NCBI RefSeq assembly: GCF_001613105.1
Contig: NZ_BDBS01000018.1
Span: 123,392 to 187,391 of the forward strand
From: Nocardia pseudobrasiliensis NBRC 108224
GTDB taxonomy: Bacteria > Actinomycetota > Actinomycetes > Mycobacteriales > Mycobacteriaceae
DNA: 64,000 nt
Reading direction: 5' to 3'
Shown here: positions 19,583-32,053 of the stretch, piece by piece
How positions within the stretch are numbered: the first letter of the stretch is position 1
How the letters are laid out: each line of letters starts with the position of its first letter
Translations under genes and position numbers: made by a program
Notes under the pieces: model-generated
The model's database searches: none
What the model was told of the DNA's origin: nothing
The model's input: the letters and a program-made list of their open reading frames with translations, nothing else

Positions 19583-22500
19583 TTCCGATTTCGTTCGCGC
19601 AGCGGCGACTGTGGTTCTTCCACAAACTGCACGGCCCGTCGTCGGTGTACAACGTGCCACTGGTACTGCGCTGGCGGGAGCCGAAACTCGAGGCCCTGAC
19701 AGCGGCTATCGGCGATCTGGTCGATCGACATCACATATTGCGCACCGTATTCGGTGAGGACGAGAACGGCATCGCCTATCAGCGGGTACTGGATCTCGAC
19801 CGGATCGAGGCGCCGATTTCGACGGTATCCGCCGCCGACGACGCGGCCGTCCTGGACGCGATCTCGGCGGCTATCGGCCACCGATTCGACCTCGATGCCG
19901 AAATCCCGTTCCGTGTCATCGTCATCGATACCGGCGGCCAGGACTCCGTGGTCGTATTCCTGATGCACCACATCGCCTGCGACGGTTGGTCTCTCGGGCC
20001 GCTGCTGCGTGATCTGCAGGCCGCCTACGGCGCGCGGATGCGGGGAAGCGCGCCCGCGTGGGAACCGCTTCCGGTGCAGTACGCCGATTACACGCTGTGG
20101 CAGCGGGAATTGCTCGGTTCGGTCGACGACCCGGAGAGCATCGCCGCGGAGGAAGCCGACTACTGGCGCCGAGAACTCGACGGCCTCCCGGAGGGGTTGG
20201 AGCTGCCCGCGGACCGACCGCTCCCGAAGCTGCCGACCCACCGCGGCGGCGGCGTCCTGTTCGAAATCGACGAGCCGCTCAAACTCGCACTCGAGCGCCT
20301 GGCGAGCCGATCCAACGCGACGATGTCGATCGTTTTCCAGGCCGCCCTGTCGGTACTGCTGTCCAAGCTCGGCAACACCGATGATGTCGCCTTCGGAGCG
20401 CCCATCGCCGGCAGGACCGATGAGGCGCTCGACGATCTGGTCGGATTCTTCGTCAACACCTGGGTGGTCCGCACGCAGGTAACGGTGGATCTCCCGTTCT
20501 CGACGGTGGTCGAGCAGGTGCGCGAGAAGGCCCTGGCGGCATACTCGCATCAGGAGTTGCCGTTCGACATGTTGGTCGATGTGCTGGCTCCGGAACGCTC
20601 GCTGTCGCGGCATCCGCTTTTCCAGATCATGTTGGCCTATCAGAAGCACCTGCTGCCCGCGGACGACGGTTCGGGGATCTCGATGCTCGACATCCCGCCG
20701 TCGCTGGTCCGTACGTCGCGATTCGATCTGACCTTCGATATCCATGAGACCGTAGGCGTTCCGGGGCTGCGGGGCGGTGTCGAGTACTCGGCCGATCTTT
20801 TCGAACCGGGGACGGTGGAGGAGATCATCCGCCGGTTCGTGCGGGTACTGGAGGCGGTGGCGGCTGATCCGGATGTGCGGGTGGGTGCGATCGGTGTGCT
20901 GGGTGTGGGTGAGCGGGATGTTTTGTTGCGGTGGGGTGGTGTGGGGTTGTCGGAAGTTGTTGGTGGGGAGACGATTCCGGGTCGTTTCGGTTGTTGTGTG
21001 GAGCGGGTTCCGGATGCTGTGGCGTTGGTGTGGGAGGGGGGTGAGTTGTCGTATGCGGAGTTGGATGAGGTGTCGAGTCGGTGGGCGCGGTATCTGGTCG
21101 GGCGGGGTGTGGGTGTGGAATCGGTTGTGGGGGTGATGGTTCCGCGGTCGGTGGAGTTGATCGCGGTGGTGTTGGCTATTTCGAAGGCTGGTGGTGTGTA
21201 CTGTCCGATCGATCCGGAGTATCCGGTGGAGCGGGTGGGGTTCATGCTCGGCGATGTGTCGCCGGTGTTGGTGGTGACCACGTCGGAGTTGTGTGGTGTG
21301 TTGGCGGGCTGGGATGTGCCGCTGGCATTGATCGATGATCCCGATGTGGCGCAACTGGTTTCGCGGATGAGTCCGGCTGTCGTGACTGATGTCGATCGGC
21401 GTGGTGTGCTCGGTGGGTCGAATGCGGCGTATGTGATTTATACGTCGGGGTCGACCGGCAGGCCGAAGGGTGTGGTCGTCACGCATGGGGGTGTGGTGGC
21501 GGTGATGACGGATTCTCGGTTGGCTGCGCATGGTCGGGTGTTGGTGCATTCGCCGACGTCGTTCGATGCGTCGACGTATGAGTTCTGGGTGCCGTTGCTC
21601 AATGGTGGTGCGGCGGTGGTCGCACCGCCGGGCCGGGTGGACACCGGGTTGATCGGTCGGCTGATCGCGAGCCATGGCATCACGGGTATGTGGTTCACGG
21701 CCGGATTGTTCGCGGCGGCAGCCGAAGTGGAGCCGGAAGCGCTCGCTGGTCTGGTCGAGGTGTGGACCGGGGGCGATGCGGTATCCGCCGATGCGGTGCG
21801 CACGATGGCGCGGGTTTGCCCGGATCTGACGGTGGTCAATGCGTACGGTCCCAGCGAGGCGACGACGTTCACGACGAGTTACCGGATCGATCCCGGAGCC
21901 GAGTTGGGGCGCGGTGTGCCGATTGGTGATCCGTTTTCGGGGGTGTCGGTGGTGGTGTTGGATGCTGCGATGCGGTTGGTGCCGGTGGGTGTGGTTGGTG
22001 AGTTGTATGTGTCGGGTGTGGGTGTGGGTCGTGGGTTTGTGAATCGGGTGGGGTTGACGGCGTTGCGGTTTGTGGCGGATCCGTTCGGTGGGGTGGGTTC
22101 GCGGATGTATCGCAGTGGGGATCTGGTGCGGTGGCGGGTTGATGGTTTGTTGGAGTTCGTGGGTCGGGTTGATGATCAGGTGAAGGTGCGGGGTTTCCGG
22201 ATCGAACCGGGTGAGGTGGAAGCCGTTCTGGCGCAGCATCCTTCGGTGGGTCGGGCTGTGGTGGTGGTGCGGGAGTCGGTGGGGGGTAAGCGGTTGGTGG
22301 GTTATGTGACCGCGGCGGGTTCGGGTGTGGATGTGGATGTGGAGGTGTTGCGGTCGTTTTTGGTGTCGCGGTTGCCGGAGTATTTGGTGCCGTCGGTGTT
22401 GGTGGTTGTGGATGAGTTTCCGTTGACTTCGCGGGGGAAGTTGGATCGGAGGGCTTTACCGGAACCGGAATTCACCTCCGGGGTCGGCTATCGCAGACCC

Positions 22501-25500
22501 CGCGGCGACACCGAGATCGCGATCGCGGCGGCCTTCGCAAATGTGCTCGGCATCGACCGGATCGGGGCGGACGACGACTTCTTCGCGCTGGGCGGCGACA
22601 GCATCTCCGCTATCCAGCTGGTCAGCCGGACACGCGCCGCGGGTGTGCTGATCAAACCGCAGGAGGTCTTCACCCACCGGACGCCCTCCGGGCTGGCGCT
22701 GGCCGCCGCGGCGAGCGGTGCGCAGCCGGACACGGTCGAGGACGTGGCAGTCGGGCCGGTACGGGCTACGCCGATCATCGAATGGCTGCGCGAACGCTCC
22801 TGTGCCGCAGACGGGTTCGATCAGTCGTTGCTGATCGCCACACCGGCGGGTCTGCGTTCGAGGGATCTCGCTCGTCTGCTGCGGGCGGTCGTGGACCAGC
22901 ACGACGCGTTGCGTATGCGAGTCGAGGTACGGGCCGATGGCGACTGGTCGATGTCGGTGCGGCCGCCCGGATCTCTCGACGTCGATCGCGTATTGGAGTG
23001 CCTGGACAGTACGGGGCTGTCCGCCGACGAGATCACCGAGGCGGCCGCTACCGCGTATCGAAAGGCCAAGGGGCGGTTGGGCCTCGAGGACGACGCGCTG
23101 CTGCAGGCGGTGTGGTTCGATTCCGGCCCCGATAGTGCGGGCACACTGCTGCTGGTCGTCCACCATCTTGTCGTCGACGGCGTCTCCTGGCGCATCCTGC
23201 TATCGGATCTGGCGCTGGGCTGGGAGGCGATACGCGCCGACCGCGAGCTACTGCTGCCGCCCGAGGGCACGTCGTTGCGGCGGTGGTCGACACTGCTGGC
23301 CGAGCAGGCGACCGCACCCGCGCGAATGGCCGAATTGCCGCTGTGGAAGGCGATTCTTGCCCGGTCCGAGCCGGTGCTCGCGAATGTCACGCTCGATCCA
23401 ACTCGTCATGTCTACGGCGGCGCGGGCAGCCTGACCACCCGCCTGCCGGTGGCCCTTACGGCGCCGCTGCTGGGCAAGATCCCCGCCGCATTCCACGCCG
23501 GAGTCCAAGACATCCTGCTGGGCGCATTCGCCATGGCGACGGTCGAATGGGCGCGTCGGCGCGGTCGTCGGGACAGCGCTCTGCTCGTCGACGTGGAAGG
23601 GCACGGACGTGAGGAAACCCTCGCTCCCGGAGTCGATCTGTCCCGCACGGTGGGCTGGTTCACCAGCATGTATCCGGTCCGGCTCGAATCCACCGCGGGA
23701 TGGGCTGAAATCCTCTCCGCCGGAACGGCACTCGACGCCGAGGTGAAGCGGATCAAGGAACAGTTGCGCGCCGTTCCGGGTAGCGGAATCGGTTTCGGCC
23801 TGCTGCGCTACCTCGATCCGGCCGCCCGCGCGGAATTGATTGACTGTGCTCGCGCCGAGATCGGTTTCAACTACCTCGGCAGGATGTCGTCCTCGCGGGA
23901 CTGCGTGCCCTGGAGTTCGGACGCGCGCTACGGGTTCCGCCCCGAGTTGCCGCCCGAGTTGCCGATGTCGCACGTACTCGAGCTGAACGCGGTTACCGAG
24001 GACACCGCGGACGGTCCCGAACTGGTGGCGACCTGGACCTGGGCCGGCGGGTGCGCCACCGAGGCCGATGTGGCCGAGCTCAGCGATATGTGGTTCGCGG
24101 CGCTGGCGGCGGTCGGCGACTGTGTGGACCGTACGGGCGGTGGCTTCACTCCCTCGGACCTGTCTTCGGCGGCGCTGACCCAACACCAGATCGAAGCAGT
24201 GGAACGACATTTCGCCGCGAGTTCGGATGCGGACAAGGTATCGCGCGGGATCGAGGACATCCTGCCCGTGACCGCGCTGCAGGAGGGCCTGCTGTTCCAC
24301 GATTCGCTCGGCGGATACGACCGGGACCCGTATATCGCTCAGGTGGAATTCGAACTCGACGGCCCGCTGGAGGCCGCGCGATTGCACGCCGCTCTGCAGG
24401 CGCTGGTGGATCGGCAGCCCGGCCTGCGCGCGGAATTCGTCCGCGCGGGGCTCGACCGTCCCGTGCAGATCGTGCCGCGCCGGGTCGCCGTACCGTGGCG
24501 GCAGCAGGATCTGACGGAGCTGGACGAACCGGGCCGGACCACGGAACTGGATCGGCTTCGGAGTGCGGAGAAGGCCCGTGACTTCGACCTCGGCGACGGA
24601 CCGCTGCTGCGCGCGATGCTGGTCAGAATGTCCGCCCACCGGCATCGGCTGCTGCTGACCCACCATCATCTGCTGTGGGACGGCTGGTCGCTGCCCGTGT
24701 TGCTGAGCGAGTTGTTCACGATTTACGCGGCGAACGGCGACAGCTCCGGCCTCGCGCCGGTAACACCGCTGCGCGAGTTGTTCGACTGGCTGGGCAGGCA
24801 GGACCGGGACGCCGCCGAGGCGGCCTGGCGGGAGGTGCTGGCCGGGCTGGACGATCCCACTCTGTTGGTCGCGGCGGTACGTCCGGACTCCACGCCCGGC
24901 AATGGCGAATTCCAGCGAGACAGAACCGAACTGACCCTGTCCGACGCATTGACCCGGGCGCTCGGCGCGGTAGCGGAGCGGTATCGGATCACCCTGAATT
25001 CGGTGATCCAGGGGGCGTGGGGGATTGTCCTGGCCCGCATGACGGGCCGCGCCGACGTCGTCTTCGGAGCACCGGTATCGGGCCGTCCGGCCGAACTGCC
25101 CGGGGTGGAGACGATGGTCGGTCTGTTCATCAACACCGTGCCGGTCCGTGTGCGCGTGGACGATTCCGCGCCGGTGACGGAGCTGTTCACGAGACTGCAG
25201 CGGGATCAGGTCCGGCTGCTCGGGCACGAGCACATCGGTCTGGGCGATATCTGCCGCCTGACCGGCAACAACGAATTGTTCGACACACTGCTCGTCTTCG
25301 AGAACTACCCCTTCGACGAGGACGGGTTCGGAGTGCCCGGCTCCGCGCTGTCCATCACCGATGCCCGCGGTGAGGACGCCACCCACTATCCGTTGGATGT
25401 GGCGGTCCTTCCGGGCGCTCGACTCGGACTTCGGTTCGGCTTCCGGACCGATGTCCTCACTCGCGCGAGAGTCGATGGAGTGATCGATCGGTTCGTGCGG

Positions 25501-28500
25501 GTGTTGGAGGCGGTGGCGGCCGATCCGGAGATGCGGGTGGGCGCGATCGATGTGCTCGACAGCGGCGAGCGGGACCGACTGCTGCGCTGGGGTGGTGTCG
25601 CAACGGTGGAATCTATTGAGGCAGAGACGGTTCCGGATCGGTTTGCGCGCCAGGCGCGACGGGTTCCGGAGGCGGCTGCGGTGATATGCGGCGAGACCAC
25701 CCTGTCGTACGCGGAACTGGATGAGGCATCGAATCGGTGGGCGCGATACCTGATCGACCGAGGCGTCGGACCGGAAACCGTTGTCGCGGTCTCGGTTCCG
25801 CGATCGGTGGAACTGATGGTCGCAGTGCTGGCGGTGTCGAAGGCCGGTGGCGTGTATCTGCCGATCGATCCGGAGTATCCGGTGGAACGGGTGGGGTTCA
25901 TGCTCGGCGATGTGTCGCCGGTGCTGGCGGTGGCAACCTCGGAACTGGGTGGAGTGCTGGCCGCGTGGGATGTGCCGCTGGCATTGATCGATGATCCCGA
26001 TGTGGCGCAACTGGTTTCGCGGATGAGTCCGGCTGCCGTGACTGATGTCGATCGGCGTGGTGTGCTCGGTGGGTCGAATGCGGCGTATGTGATTTATACG
26101 TCGGGGTCGACCGGCAGGCCGAAGGGTGTGGTCGTCACGCATGGGGGTGTGGTGGCGGTGATGACGGATTCTCGGTTGGCTGCGCATGGTCGGGTGTTGG
26201 TGCATTCGCCGACGTCGTTCGATGCGTCGACGTATGAGTTCTGGGTGCCGTTGCTCAATGGTGGTGCGGCGGTGGTCGCGCCGCCGGGTCGGGTGGATGC
26301 TGCGGTGATCGGTCGGTTGGTGGCCGAGTACGGGGTGACGGGGATGTGGCTGACCGCTGGGCTCTTCGAGGTGGTGGCAGCGGTCGAACCCGGGTGTCTG
26401 GCTGGTCTGGTGGAGGTGTGGACCGGTGGTGATGTGGTGTCGGTGGAGGCGGTGCGTCGGGTGGTGCGGGCGTGTCCCGGGCTGACGGTTGTCGATGGTT
26501 ACGGTCCGACGGAGGCGACGACGTTCACGACGAGTTACCGGGTCGATCCCGATCTCGATCTCGATCGGGGACTGCCGATCGGTGATCCGTTCTCGGGGGC
26601 GTCGGTGGTGGTATTGGACGCGGGTTTGCGGTTGGTTCCAGTGGGGGTTGTGGGTGAGCTGTATGTGTCGGGTGCTGGTGTGGCTCGGGGGTATTCGGGT
26701 CGTTCTGCGTTGACGTCGTCTCGGTTTGTGGCGGATCCGTTCGGTGGGGTGGGTTCGCGGATGTATCGGACGGGGGATGTGGTGCGGTGGAGGGCTGATG
26801 GGCAGCTCGAGTTTGTGGGTCGGGTTGATGATCAGGTGAAGGTGCGGGGTTTCCGGATCGAACCGGGTGAGGTGGAAGCCGTTCTGGCGCAACACCCTTC
26901 GGTCGAACGAGCGGTGGTCCTTGTGCGTGAGACCGCCACCGGCGGACAGCTGATCGGATATGTGACCGCCGCCGACGCCGCGGGTGTGGACGTGGCGGTC
27001 GTGCGGGCGTTCGTGTCGTCGCGATTGCCGGAGTATCTGGTGCCGACGGCGATCGTGATGGTCGACGAGTTCCCGCTGACGGTCAACGGGAAGCTGGATC
27101 GTAAAGCGCTGCCGGAGCCGAAATTCTTGTCGCGCAACGCCTATCGCGCGCCGCGGACGGAGCGCGAGCGGACGGTGGCGGAGCTGTTCGCGGAGGTGCT
27201 CGGTGTCGAGCGAGTGGGCCTGGATGACAGCTTCTTCGACCTGGGCGGACATTCGCTACTGGCGAATCGGCTGGTCGGCCGCTTGCGCGCGGTACTGGGC
27301 GTGGAACTCGGGGTGCGCGCGGTCTTCGACAACCCGACCGTCGCCGGATTGCAGCGCGAGGTCGCCGGTGCGAAGGCGGCGCGCGCCGCACTGGTGCAGC
27401 GCCCGCGCCCGGAGCGCCTGCCGCTGTCGTTCGCCCAGAACCGCCTGTGGTTCCTGTATCGCATGGAAGGTCCGTCGCCGACCTACAACATTCCCGCCGT
27501 GCTGCGCTTGTCCGGCGCGCTGGACACCGCGGCACTGGCGGCCGCGCTGGATGACGTTGTCGCTCGGCACGAGAGCCTGCGTACGGTCTTCCACGAGGAC
27601 GACGGTGTCGCGTATCAGCGGGTGCTACCACTTGCGGACGCCGATTGCGGTCTGACGGTCGTCGGCGTGGACCACCGGTACACGGTGGCCGATGCCGTGC
27701 GGCACGCGTTCCGGCTGGAATCCGAGATTCCATTGCGGGCCTGGTTGTTTCATTCGGATCCCGACCTCGCTGTGGACGCGGACGAATCCGTCCTCGTGTT
27801 GGTCATGCATCACATCGCCGCCGACGGCTGGTCGATGGGCGTCCTGCTGCGCGATCTGAGCATCGCCTACGCGGCCAGATGTACCGGACGGTCGCCGGGG
27901 TGGGCGGCGCTGCCGGTGCAGTATGCGGATTACGCGCTGTGGCAGCGGGAGATCCTCGGCCTGGAGTCGGATCCGGACAGCCCGATAGCCCGCCAATCGG
28001 CGTACTGGGAGCGACAGCTGGCGGGTGCTCCGGAGCGGATCACGCTGCCGGTGGACCGGAGCTATCCGCAGCAGGCCTCGCATGCCGGTGACCTCCTCGA
28101 GTTCGATTGGCCCCGAGAACTTTCCGTGCGGCTGCGGAGTTTCGCGCGAGCCTGCGATGCGAGCGTATTCATGGTTCTCGACGCGGCATTGGCGGTCCTG
28201 CTGTCGAATGTCGGTGCGGGCCCGGACATCCTGGTGGGTTCGCCGACGGCCGGTCGCACCGACGAGGCGCTCGACGATCTGATCGGGTTCTTCGTCAATA
28301 CCCTCGTCCTGCGCACCGACGTCTCGGGCGACCCGACCTTCCGTGAACTCGTGGGCCGGGTGCGTGAGCGCAGCTCGAATGCCTACGCGCATCAGGATGT
28401 GCCGTTCGAGCGTTTGGTCGAGGTCCTCAATCCAACGCGTTCGATGGCTCACCACCCCGTATTCCAGGTCCTGTTCGGGTGGAACGAGTTCGGCGCCGAC

Positions 28501-31500
28501 CAGTTGACGATGCCGGGTCTGCGAGTCACCCAGGAGCTTGTCGGAACCGGCCGGGCGCGCATGGATCTGGTCTTCAGCCTGGGGGACCGTCGCGGTGACG
28601 ACGGCGCCGAATCGGGCATCGGTGGCGTGGTCGAATTCCGCACGGACGTGTTCGACCGCGGCACGGTGGAATCGCTGGTGTCCCGGTGGCAGCTTCTGCT
28701 CGAAGCGATGATCGCCGAGCCGGATCGCCGGGTGGGAACCATCGAGGCTGTCGACGAGGCCGAGCGAGAACTGTTGTTGCGCTGGGGTGATGGTGGCCGC
28801 ACGCCCGAGGCGGGTGTGACCGTGCTCGAGCTGTTCGATCGGCAGGTGGAGCGGACCCCCGACGCGGTGGCCGTCGTATTCGGCGACACCTCGCTGAGCT
28901 ACCGGCAACTCGACACGCGGGCCAATCGGCTGGCGCACTGGCTGATCGGGCGTGGAGTGCGACGTGGGCAGCGGGTGGCCCTGCTACTGCCGAGATCGTC
29001 GAATCTGCTGGTGGCGATGCTGGCGGTGTCGAAGGCGGGCGCCGCCTACGTGCCGCTGGATCCGGACCATCCGGTGGAGCGGATCGAATTCGTCCTCGAC
29101 GATTCCGATGCGGCGCTGGTGATCGGTGAAGAGGTGCTGGCCCAGGATCTGAGCCGATTGCCGGCGAGCGCTCCCGTCGTCAGCGGCCGATCGAAAGCCG
29201 ATGTGGCGTATGTGATCTACACCTCCGGCTCCACCGGCAAACCCAAAGGGGTGGCGATCCCGCATGTCGCGCTGGGTAACCTTCTCGTCGCACTGGGTGA
29301 GCAGTTCCCGATGGACGACCGGGACCGGCTGCTGGCGGTCACCACGATCGCCTTCGACATCGCCGCGCTGGAGATGTTCCTGCCGCTGCTGGCCGGCGCT
29401 GCCGTGGTGATCGCGCCGCGCGATGCCGTGCTACGGCCCGCCGAGTTGCTCGGAGTGATTGCCCGGCAGCGGATCACGATCATGCAGGCGACTCCGGCGC
29501 TGTGGCAGGCGATGATCGCGCACGATGCGGAAGGTCTGCGCGGGCTGCGGATGCTGGTCGGCGGTGAGGCGCTGCCCGCCGCCCTCGCCGAGGATATGCT
29601 CCGCGTGTCGCGGGATCTGACCAATATGTACGGCCCGACGGAGACGACGATCTGGTCGGCCACCGCGGTGCTGTCCTCGGGCGCGGGAACGCCTCCGATC
29701 GGACGTCCGATCGCGAATACGCGGATGTACGTCCTGAACGAACGGCTACAGCTGGCGCCGCCCGGCGTCACCGGTGAGCTGTACATCGCGGGTAGCGGAA
29801 CGGCGCACGGCTACCCCGGACGAGCGGGACTGACCGCCACGCGCTTCGTCGCCGACCCGTTCACGGCGGACTCGCGGCTGTATCGGACCGGGGACCAGGT
29901 GAAGTGGCGTCCTGACGGGACGCTCGAGTATCTCGGCCGCTCCGATTTCCAGGTCAAGGTCCGAGGCTTCCGGATCGAACTCGGTGAGATCGAATCGGCA
30001 CTGGCCGAACATCATTCAGCGCGTCGCGCCGTCGCCGCGGTCCGAGACGCCGGGAACGGGCCGCAACTGGTGGGATACGTCGAGGGCTCCGGCGCGGACC
30101 CCGCGGTGCTGCGGTCGCACCTGTCGTCCCGGTTGCCGGACTACATGGTGCCGGCGGTCATCGTGGTCGTGGACGAGTTCCCGCTGACCGCGAACGGGAA
30201 GGTGGATCGCCAGGCTCTGCCCGAACCGGAATTCGCGGGCGGCGGCGCTTTCCGGACACCGGTTTCCGCGACTCAGTCGGCGATCGCGGAGGCATTCGCC
30301 GAGGTGCTCGGCATCGGCCCGGTCGGCTTGGACGACGACTTCTTCGCGCTCGGCGGGCATTCCCTGCTGATGCTGACGGTTCTCGAGCGGATCAATGCCG
30401 CGCTGGGTATCGATCTGGCGATGTCCACACTGTTCGACAACTCGCGGGTCGAGGACTTGGCGGCCTGGATAGAATCGGACGGCCGTCCGGTGGCCGAACT
30501 CGACTTCGCCGAATGCGGAGCGCTGCCCGAGGACGTCCGCGCGACCGGAATCGCACCGGCGCGCATCGGGATTCGCGACATTCTGCTTACCGGCGCGAGC
30601 GGCTTCCTCGGTTCGCATCTGGTGCGTGAACTGCTGGATCAGACGGATGCCCGGGTGTGGTGTCTGGTCCGCGCCGATACCGAGGCCGACGGCTTGCGCC
30701 GTGTACATGACGCGATGCGGGAGTTCGGTGCGTGGCGAGAAATCGAGGCGGGGCGAATCGTCGTGGTGCCCGGTGATCTCGACCGCGATCGGCTGGGAAT
30801 GACCGTGCCGCAATGGGGTCGGCTTGCCGAATCGATCGACATGATCGTGCACAACGGTGCGCGGGTCAACCACATCGAAACCTATCGACGGCTGCACGGT
30901 CCGAATGTCGACGCCACCGAGCGGCTATTGCGTTTGGCGACAACGCACCACGTGAAACCGCTGCACTTCGTCTCGACCGGCTCGGTGCTCCTGGACGCGG
31001 TCACCGGCTCGATGGTCGGCGAGGACGAGTGGGTGCTTCCGGAGCGGCTCGTCGAATCCGGCTATGTGCGGTCGAAATGGGTTGCGGAGAAGATGATCCG
31101 GAGCGCGCGGGAGCGAGGGATCCCGGCGTCGGTATATCGCCCCGGGTTGATCGCCGGCGAGCAGTCGACCGGAGCCGCGGCCGCACAGGACACGTTCTGG
31201 AACGCCGTGCGCGCGATGATCGCGATCGGCATGGTGCCGGAGGTTTTGCAGCATGCGGTCGTGGCCATGCTTCCGGTGAACTACGTGGCCCGTGCGATCG
31301 TGCGAATGGCTCGAGAGCCCGAAACTCTCGGTGGAAACTACAATCTGATCGCGGCCGAGCCGACTCCGATCGCGGCGCTGATCGCGGTGCTCGAGCAGCG
31401 TGGATACCCACTCGAGGTGGTGCCGACCGCTCGTTTCGTCGAGGAGCTCGAACGTCTCTCGGACGACGGGTCGATGAATATCGCTCGCCACACCATGGAT

Positions 31501-31674
31501 TTGATTCTCGATGAGACGGTCGACCATGGCGGCGAGTCGGCGCCGCGAACGAACTCGAAATCCGCACAATTCCTCGCCGCAGCGGGCGTCGAACCGGTGC
31601 GGATGGACTCGGAAATCCTGGGTCGATACGTCGACTACTTCACACGGACAGGTTTCTTCGGCAAGTTCTCATGA
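19579..31674 (+). CDS. NRPS protein 3: C-A-PCP-E-C-A-PCP-C-A-PCP-reductase
   Basis: A 4031-residue synthetase. Order: C (1-445; L-donor type, MHHIACDGW near 130), A3 (about 470-970; pocket D-A-Y-W-W-G-A-T-F-K, aliphatic), PCP (near 1009, [10 protein letters not shown]), E (about 1058-1500; [18 protein letters not shown]), C (about 1560-1995; D-donor type), A4 (about 2010-2510; D-A-Y-W-W-G-G-T-F-K, Val-type), PCP (near 2560), C (about 2610-3065; L-donor type), A5 (about 3080-3545; D-I-L-Q-L-G-M-I-W-K, Gly-type), PCP (near 3595), and a terminal short-chain reductase (about 3665-4031). The reductase has [10 protein letters not shown] from 3671 and Tyr3829/Lys3833. Chain release is therefore reductive, to an aldehyde or alcohol. 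No thioesterase domain is present. The ATG overlaps the previous stop (ATGA). Confidence 0.95.
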   Translation: MIPISFAQRRLWFFHKLHGPSSVYNVPLVLRWREPKLEALTAAIGDLVDRHHILRTVFGEDENGIAYQRVLDLDRIEAPISTVSAADDAAVLDAISAAIGHRFDLDAEIPFRVIVIDTGGQDSVVVFLMHHIACDGWSLGPLLRDLQAAYGARMRGSAPAWEPLPVQYADYTLWQRELLGSVDDPESIAAEEADYWRRELDGLPEGLELPADRPLPKLPTHRGGGVLFEIDEPLKLALERLASRSNATMSIVFQAALSVLLSKLGNTDDVAFGAPIAGRTDEALDDLVGFFVNTWVVRTQVTVDLPFSTVVEQVREKALAAYSHQELPFDMLVDVLAPERSLSRHPLFQIMLAYQKHLLPADDGSGISMLDIPPSLVRTSRFDLTFDIHETVGVPGLRGGVEYSADLFEPGTVEEIIRRFVRVLEAVAADPDVRVGAIGVLGVGERDVLLRWGGVGLSEVVGGETIPGRFGCCVERVPDAVALVWEGGELSYAELDEVSSRWARYLVGRGVGVESVVGVMVPRSVELIAVVLAISKAGGVYCPIDPEYPVERVGFMLGDVSPVLVVTTSELCGVLAGWDVPLALIDDPDVAQLVSRMSPAVVTDVDRRGVLGGSNAAYVIYTSGSTGRPKGVVVTHGGVVAVMTDSRLAAHGRVLVHSPTSFDASTYEFWVPLLNGGAAVVAPPGRVDTGLIGRLIASHGITGMWFTAGLFAAAAEVEPEALAGLVEVWTGGDAVSADAVRTMARVCPDLTVVNAYGPSEATTFTTSYRIDPGAELGRGVPIGDPFSGVSVVVLDAAMRLVPVGVVGELYVSGVGVGRGFVNRVGLTALRFVADPFGGVGSRMYRSGDLVRWRVDGLLEFVGRVDDQVKVRGFRIEPGEVEAVLAQHPSVGRAVVVVRESVGGKRLVGYVTAAGSGVDVDVEVLRSFLVSRLPEYLVPSVLVVVDEFPLTSRGKLDRRALPEPEFTSGVGYRRPRGDTEIAIAAAFANVLGIDRIGADDDFFALGGDSISAIQLVSRTRAAGVLIKPQEVFTHRTPSGLALAAAASGAQPDTVEDVAVGPVRATPIIEWLRERSCAADGFDQSLLIATPAGLRSRDLARLLRAVVDQHDALRMRVEVRADGDWSMSVRPPGSLDVDRVLECLDSTGLSADEITEAAATAYRKAKGRLGLEDDALLQAVWFDSGPDSAGTLLLVVHHLVVDGVSWRILLSDLALGWEAIRADRELLLPPEGTSLRRWSTLLAEQATAPARMAELPLWKAILARSEPVLANVTLDPTRHVYGGAGSLTTRLPVALTAPLLGKIPAAFHAGVQDILLGAFAMATVEWARRRGRRDSALLVDVEGHGREETLAPGVDLSRTVGWFTSMYPVRLESTAGWAEILSAGTALDAEVKRIKEQLRAVPGSGIGFGLLRYLDPAARAELIDCARAEIGFNYLGRMSSSRDCVPWSSDARYGFRPELPPELPMSHVLELNAVTEDTADGPELVATWTWAGGCATEADVAELSDMWFAALAAVGDCVDRTGGGFTPSDLSSAALTQHQIEAVERHFAASSDADKVSRGIEDILPVTALQEGLLFHDSLGGYDRDPYIAQVEFELDGPLEAARLHAALQALVDRQPGLRAEFVRAGLDRPVQIVPRRVAVPWRQQDLTELDEPGRTTELDRLRSAEKARDFDLGDGPLLRAMLVRMSAHRHRLLLTHHHLLWDGWSLPVLLSELFTIYAANGDSSGLAPVTPLRELFDWLGRQDRDAAEAAWREVLAGLDDPTLLVAAVRPDSTPGNGEFQRDRTELTLSDALTRALGAVAERYRITLNSVIQGAWGIVLARMTGRADVVFGAPVSGRPAELPGVETMVGLFINTVPVRVRVDDSAPVTELFTRLQRDQVRLLGHEHIGLGDICRLTGNNELFDTLLVFENYPFDEDGFGVPGSALSITDARGEDATHYPLDVAVLPGARLGLRFGFRTDVLTRARVDGVIDRFVRVLEAVAADPEMRVGAIDVLDSGERDRLLRWGGVATVESIEAETVPDRFARQARRVPEAAAVICGETTLSYAELDEASNRWARYLIDRGVGPETVVAVSVPRSVELMVAVLAVSKAGGVYLPIDPEYPVERVGFMLGDVSPVLAVATSELGGVLAAWDVPLALIDDPDVAQLVSRMSPAAVTDVDRRGVLGGSNAAYVIYTSGSTGRPKGVVVTHGGVVAVMTDSRLAAHGRVLVHSPTSFDASTYEFWVPLLNGGAAVVAPPGRVDAAVIGRLVAEYGVTGMWLTAGLFEVVAAVEPGCLAGLVEVWTGGDVVSVEAVRRVVRACPGLTVVDGYGPTEATTFTTSYRVDPDLDLDRGLPIGDPFSGASVVVLDAGLRLVPVGVVGELYVSGAGVARGYSGRSALTSSRFVADPFGGVGSRMYRTGDVVRWRADGQLEFVGRVDDQVKVRGFRIEPGEVEAVLAQHPSVERAVVLVRETATGGQLIGYVTAADAAGVDVAVVRAFVSSRLPEYLVPTAIVMVDEFPLTVNGKLDRKALPEPKFLSRNAYRAPRTERERTVAELFAEVLGVERVGLDDSFFDLGGHSLLANRLVGRLRAVLGVELGVRAVFDNPTVAGLQREVAGAKAARAALVQRPRPERLPLSFAQNRLWFLYRMEGPSPTYNIPAVLRLSGALDTAALAAALDDVVARHESLRTVFHEDDGVAYQRVLPLADADCGLTVVGVDHRYTVADAVRHAFRLESEIPLRAWLFHSDPDLAVDADESVLVLVMHHIAADGWSMGVLLRDLSIAYAARCTGRSPGWAALPVQYADYALWQREILGLESDPDSPIARQSAYWERQLAGAPERITLPVDRSYPQQASHAGDLLEFDWPRELSVRLRSFARACDASVFMVLDAALAVLLSNVGAGPDILVGSPTAGRTDEALDDLIGFFVNTLVLRTDVSGDPTFRELVGRVRERSSNAYAHQDVPFERLVEVLNPTRSMAHHPVFQVLFGWNEFGADQLTMPGLRVTQELVGTGRARMDLVFSLGDRRGDDGAESGIGGVVEFRTDVFDRGTVESLVSRWQLLLEAMIAEPDRRVGTIEAVDEAERELLLRWGDGGRTPEAGVTVLELFDRQVERTPDAVAVVFGDTSLSYRQLDTRANRLAHWLIGRGVRRGQRVALLLPRSSNLLVAMLAVSKAGAAYVPLDPDHPVERIEFVLDDSDAALVIGEEVLAQDLSRLPASAPVVSGRSKADVAYVIYTSGSTGKPKGVAIPHVALGNLLVALGEQFPMDDRDRLLAVTTIAFDIAALEMFLPLLAGAAVVIAPRDAVLRPAELLGVIARQRITIMQATPALWQAMIAHDAEGLRGLRMLVGGEALPAALAEDMLRVSRDLTNMYGPTETTIWSATAVLSSGAGTPPIGRPIANTRMYVLNERLQLAPPGVTGELYIAGSGTAHGYPGRAGLTATRFVADPFTADSRLYRTGDQVKWRPDGTLEYLGRSDFQVKVRGFRIELGEIESALAEHHSARRAVAAVRDAGNGPQLVGYVEGSGADPAVLRSHLSSRLPDYMVPAVIVVVDEFPLTANGKVDRQALPEPEFAGGGAFRTPVSATQSAIAEAFAEVLGIGPVGLDDDFFALGGHSLLMLTVLERINAALGIDLAMSTLFDNSRVEDLAAWIESDGRPVAELDFAECGALPEDVRATGIAPARIGIRDILLTGASGFLGSHLVRELLDQTDARVWCLVRADTEADGLRRVHDAMREFGAWREIEAGRIVVVPGDLDRDRLGMTVPQWGRLAESIDMIVHNGARVNHIETYRRLHGPNVDATERLLRLATTHHVKPLHFVSTGSVLLDAVTGSMVGEDEWVLPERLVESGYVRSKWVAEKMIRSARERGIPASVYRPGLIAGEQSTGAAAAQDTFWNAVRAMIAIGMVPEVLQHAVVAMLPVNYVARAIVRMAREPETLGGNYNLIAAEPTPIAALIAVLEQRGYPLEVVPTARFVEELERLSDDGSMNIARHTMDLILDETVDHGGESAPRTNSKSAQFLAAAGVEPVRMDSEILGRYVDYFTRTGFFGKFS
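21311..21623 (+). repeat. A-domain internal direct repeat, copy 1 of pair A3/A4
   Basis: These 313 bp match 25967-26279 with a single difference that I could find (GTC versus GCC in the Pro-Ala/Val segment). The repeat covers A3 motifs up to the FDASTYEFW pocket segment and has G/T-rich third codon positions unlike the flanks. Confidence 0.8.
25967..26279 (+). repeat. A-domain internal direct repeat, copy 2 of pair A3/A4
   Basis: Near-identical partner of 21311-21623 (offset 4656 bp) within the same gene. A further, shorter shared tract follows near the ends of A3 and A4 (about 22160-22235 and 26820-26890). Confidence 0.8.
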
Positions 31675-31687
31675 TTATGGAGGGGAT

Positions 31688-32044
31688 ATGACATCGGATC
31701 TGTATGACGTTGTCAGCAGTTACTATCGGAACATCGACGGGGGTGACCTCGGTACCGCGCTGTCCTGCTTCTCGTCGGATGCGGTATATCGCAGACCCGG
31801 ATACAGCGCGCTGGTCGGTCGCGCCTCGATCGAGGAGTATTACGCCAGCACGAGAATCATCCAGCGCGGCAGCCATCGCATCAGTTCCATTGTCTGCGAT
31901 ATGGACGAGGTGGCGGTCCGAGGCTATTTCGAGGGCGTATCCCGTGATGATCGGCCGTTGTCGGTCGGCTTCGCGGATTTCTGGCGCTTTGCCGGTCGGA
32001 TGGTGATCGAGCGGAACACCTACTTCGACGTGGCAGCGGTCTGA
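31688..32044 (+). CDS. SnoaL-like / NTF2-fold protein
   Basis: A 118-residue protein of the nuclear transport factor 2 / SnoaL-like fold. The pattern is YYRNIDGGDLGTALSCFSSDAVYRRPG, then GRASIEEYY, then a beta-rich half ending ADFWRFAGRMVIERNTYFD. Members act as cyclases, isomerases, hydrolases or accessory proteins to oxygenases in natural-product pathways. ATG 31688 follows GGAGGGG, 13 bp after the NRPS stop; the open frame before it lies inside the NRPS gene and is not used. It may assist the FAD enzyme or act on the released aldehyde, but no role can be assigned from sequence. Confidence 0.8.
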   Translation: MTSDLYDVVSSYYRNIDGGDLGTALSCFSSDAVYRRPGYSALVGRASIEEYYASTRIIQRGSHRISSIVCDMDEVAVRGYFEGVSRDDRPLSVGFADFWRFAGRMVIERNTYFDVAAV

Positions 32045-32053
32045 GGGGTGGGA

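Noticed and set aside
19402..22239. Long minus-strand open frame (945 codons) opposite NRPS protein 3
   Set aside because: It is His/Pro/Arg-rich nonsense antisense to well-supported A, C and PCP domain motifs; G/C-rich actinobacterial genes routinely leave such antisense frames open.
23248..27252. Minus-strand open frame of 1334 codons opposite E, C and A domains
   Set aside because: Same reason: no domain signature, composition of a shadow frame, and full overlap with conserved NRPS motifs.
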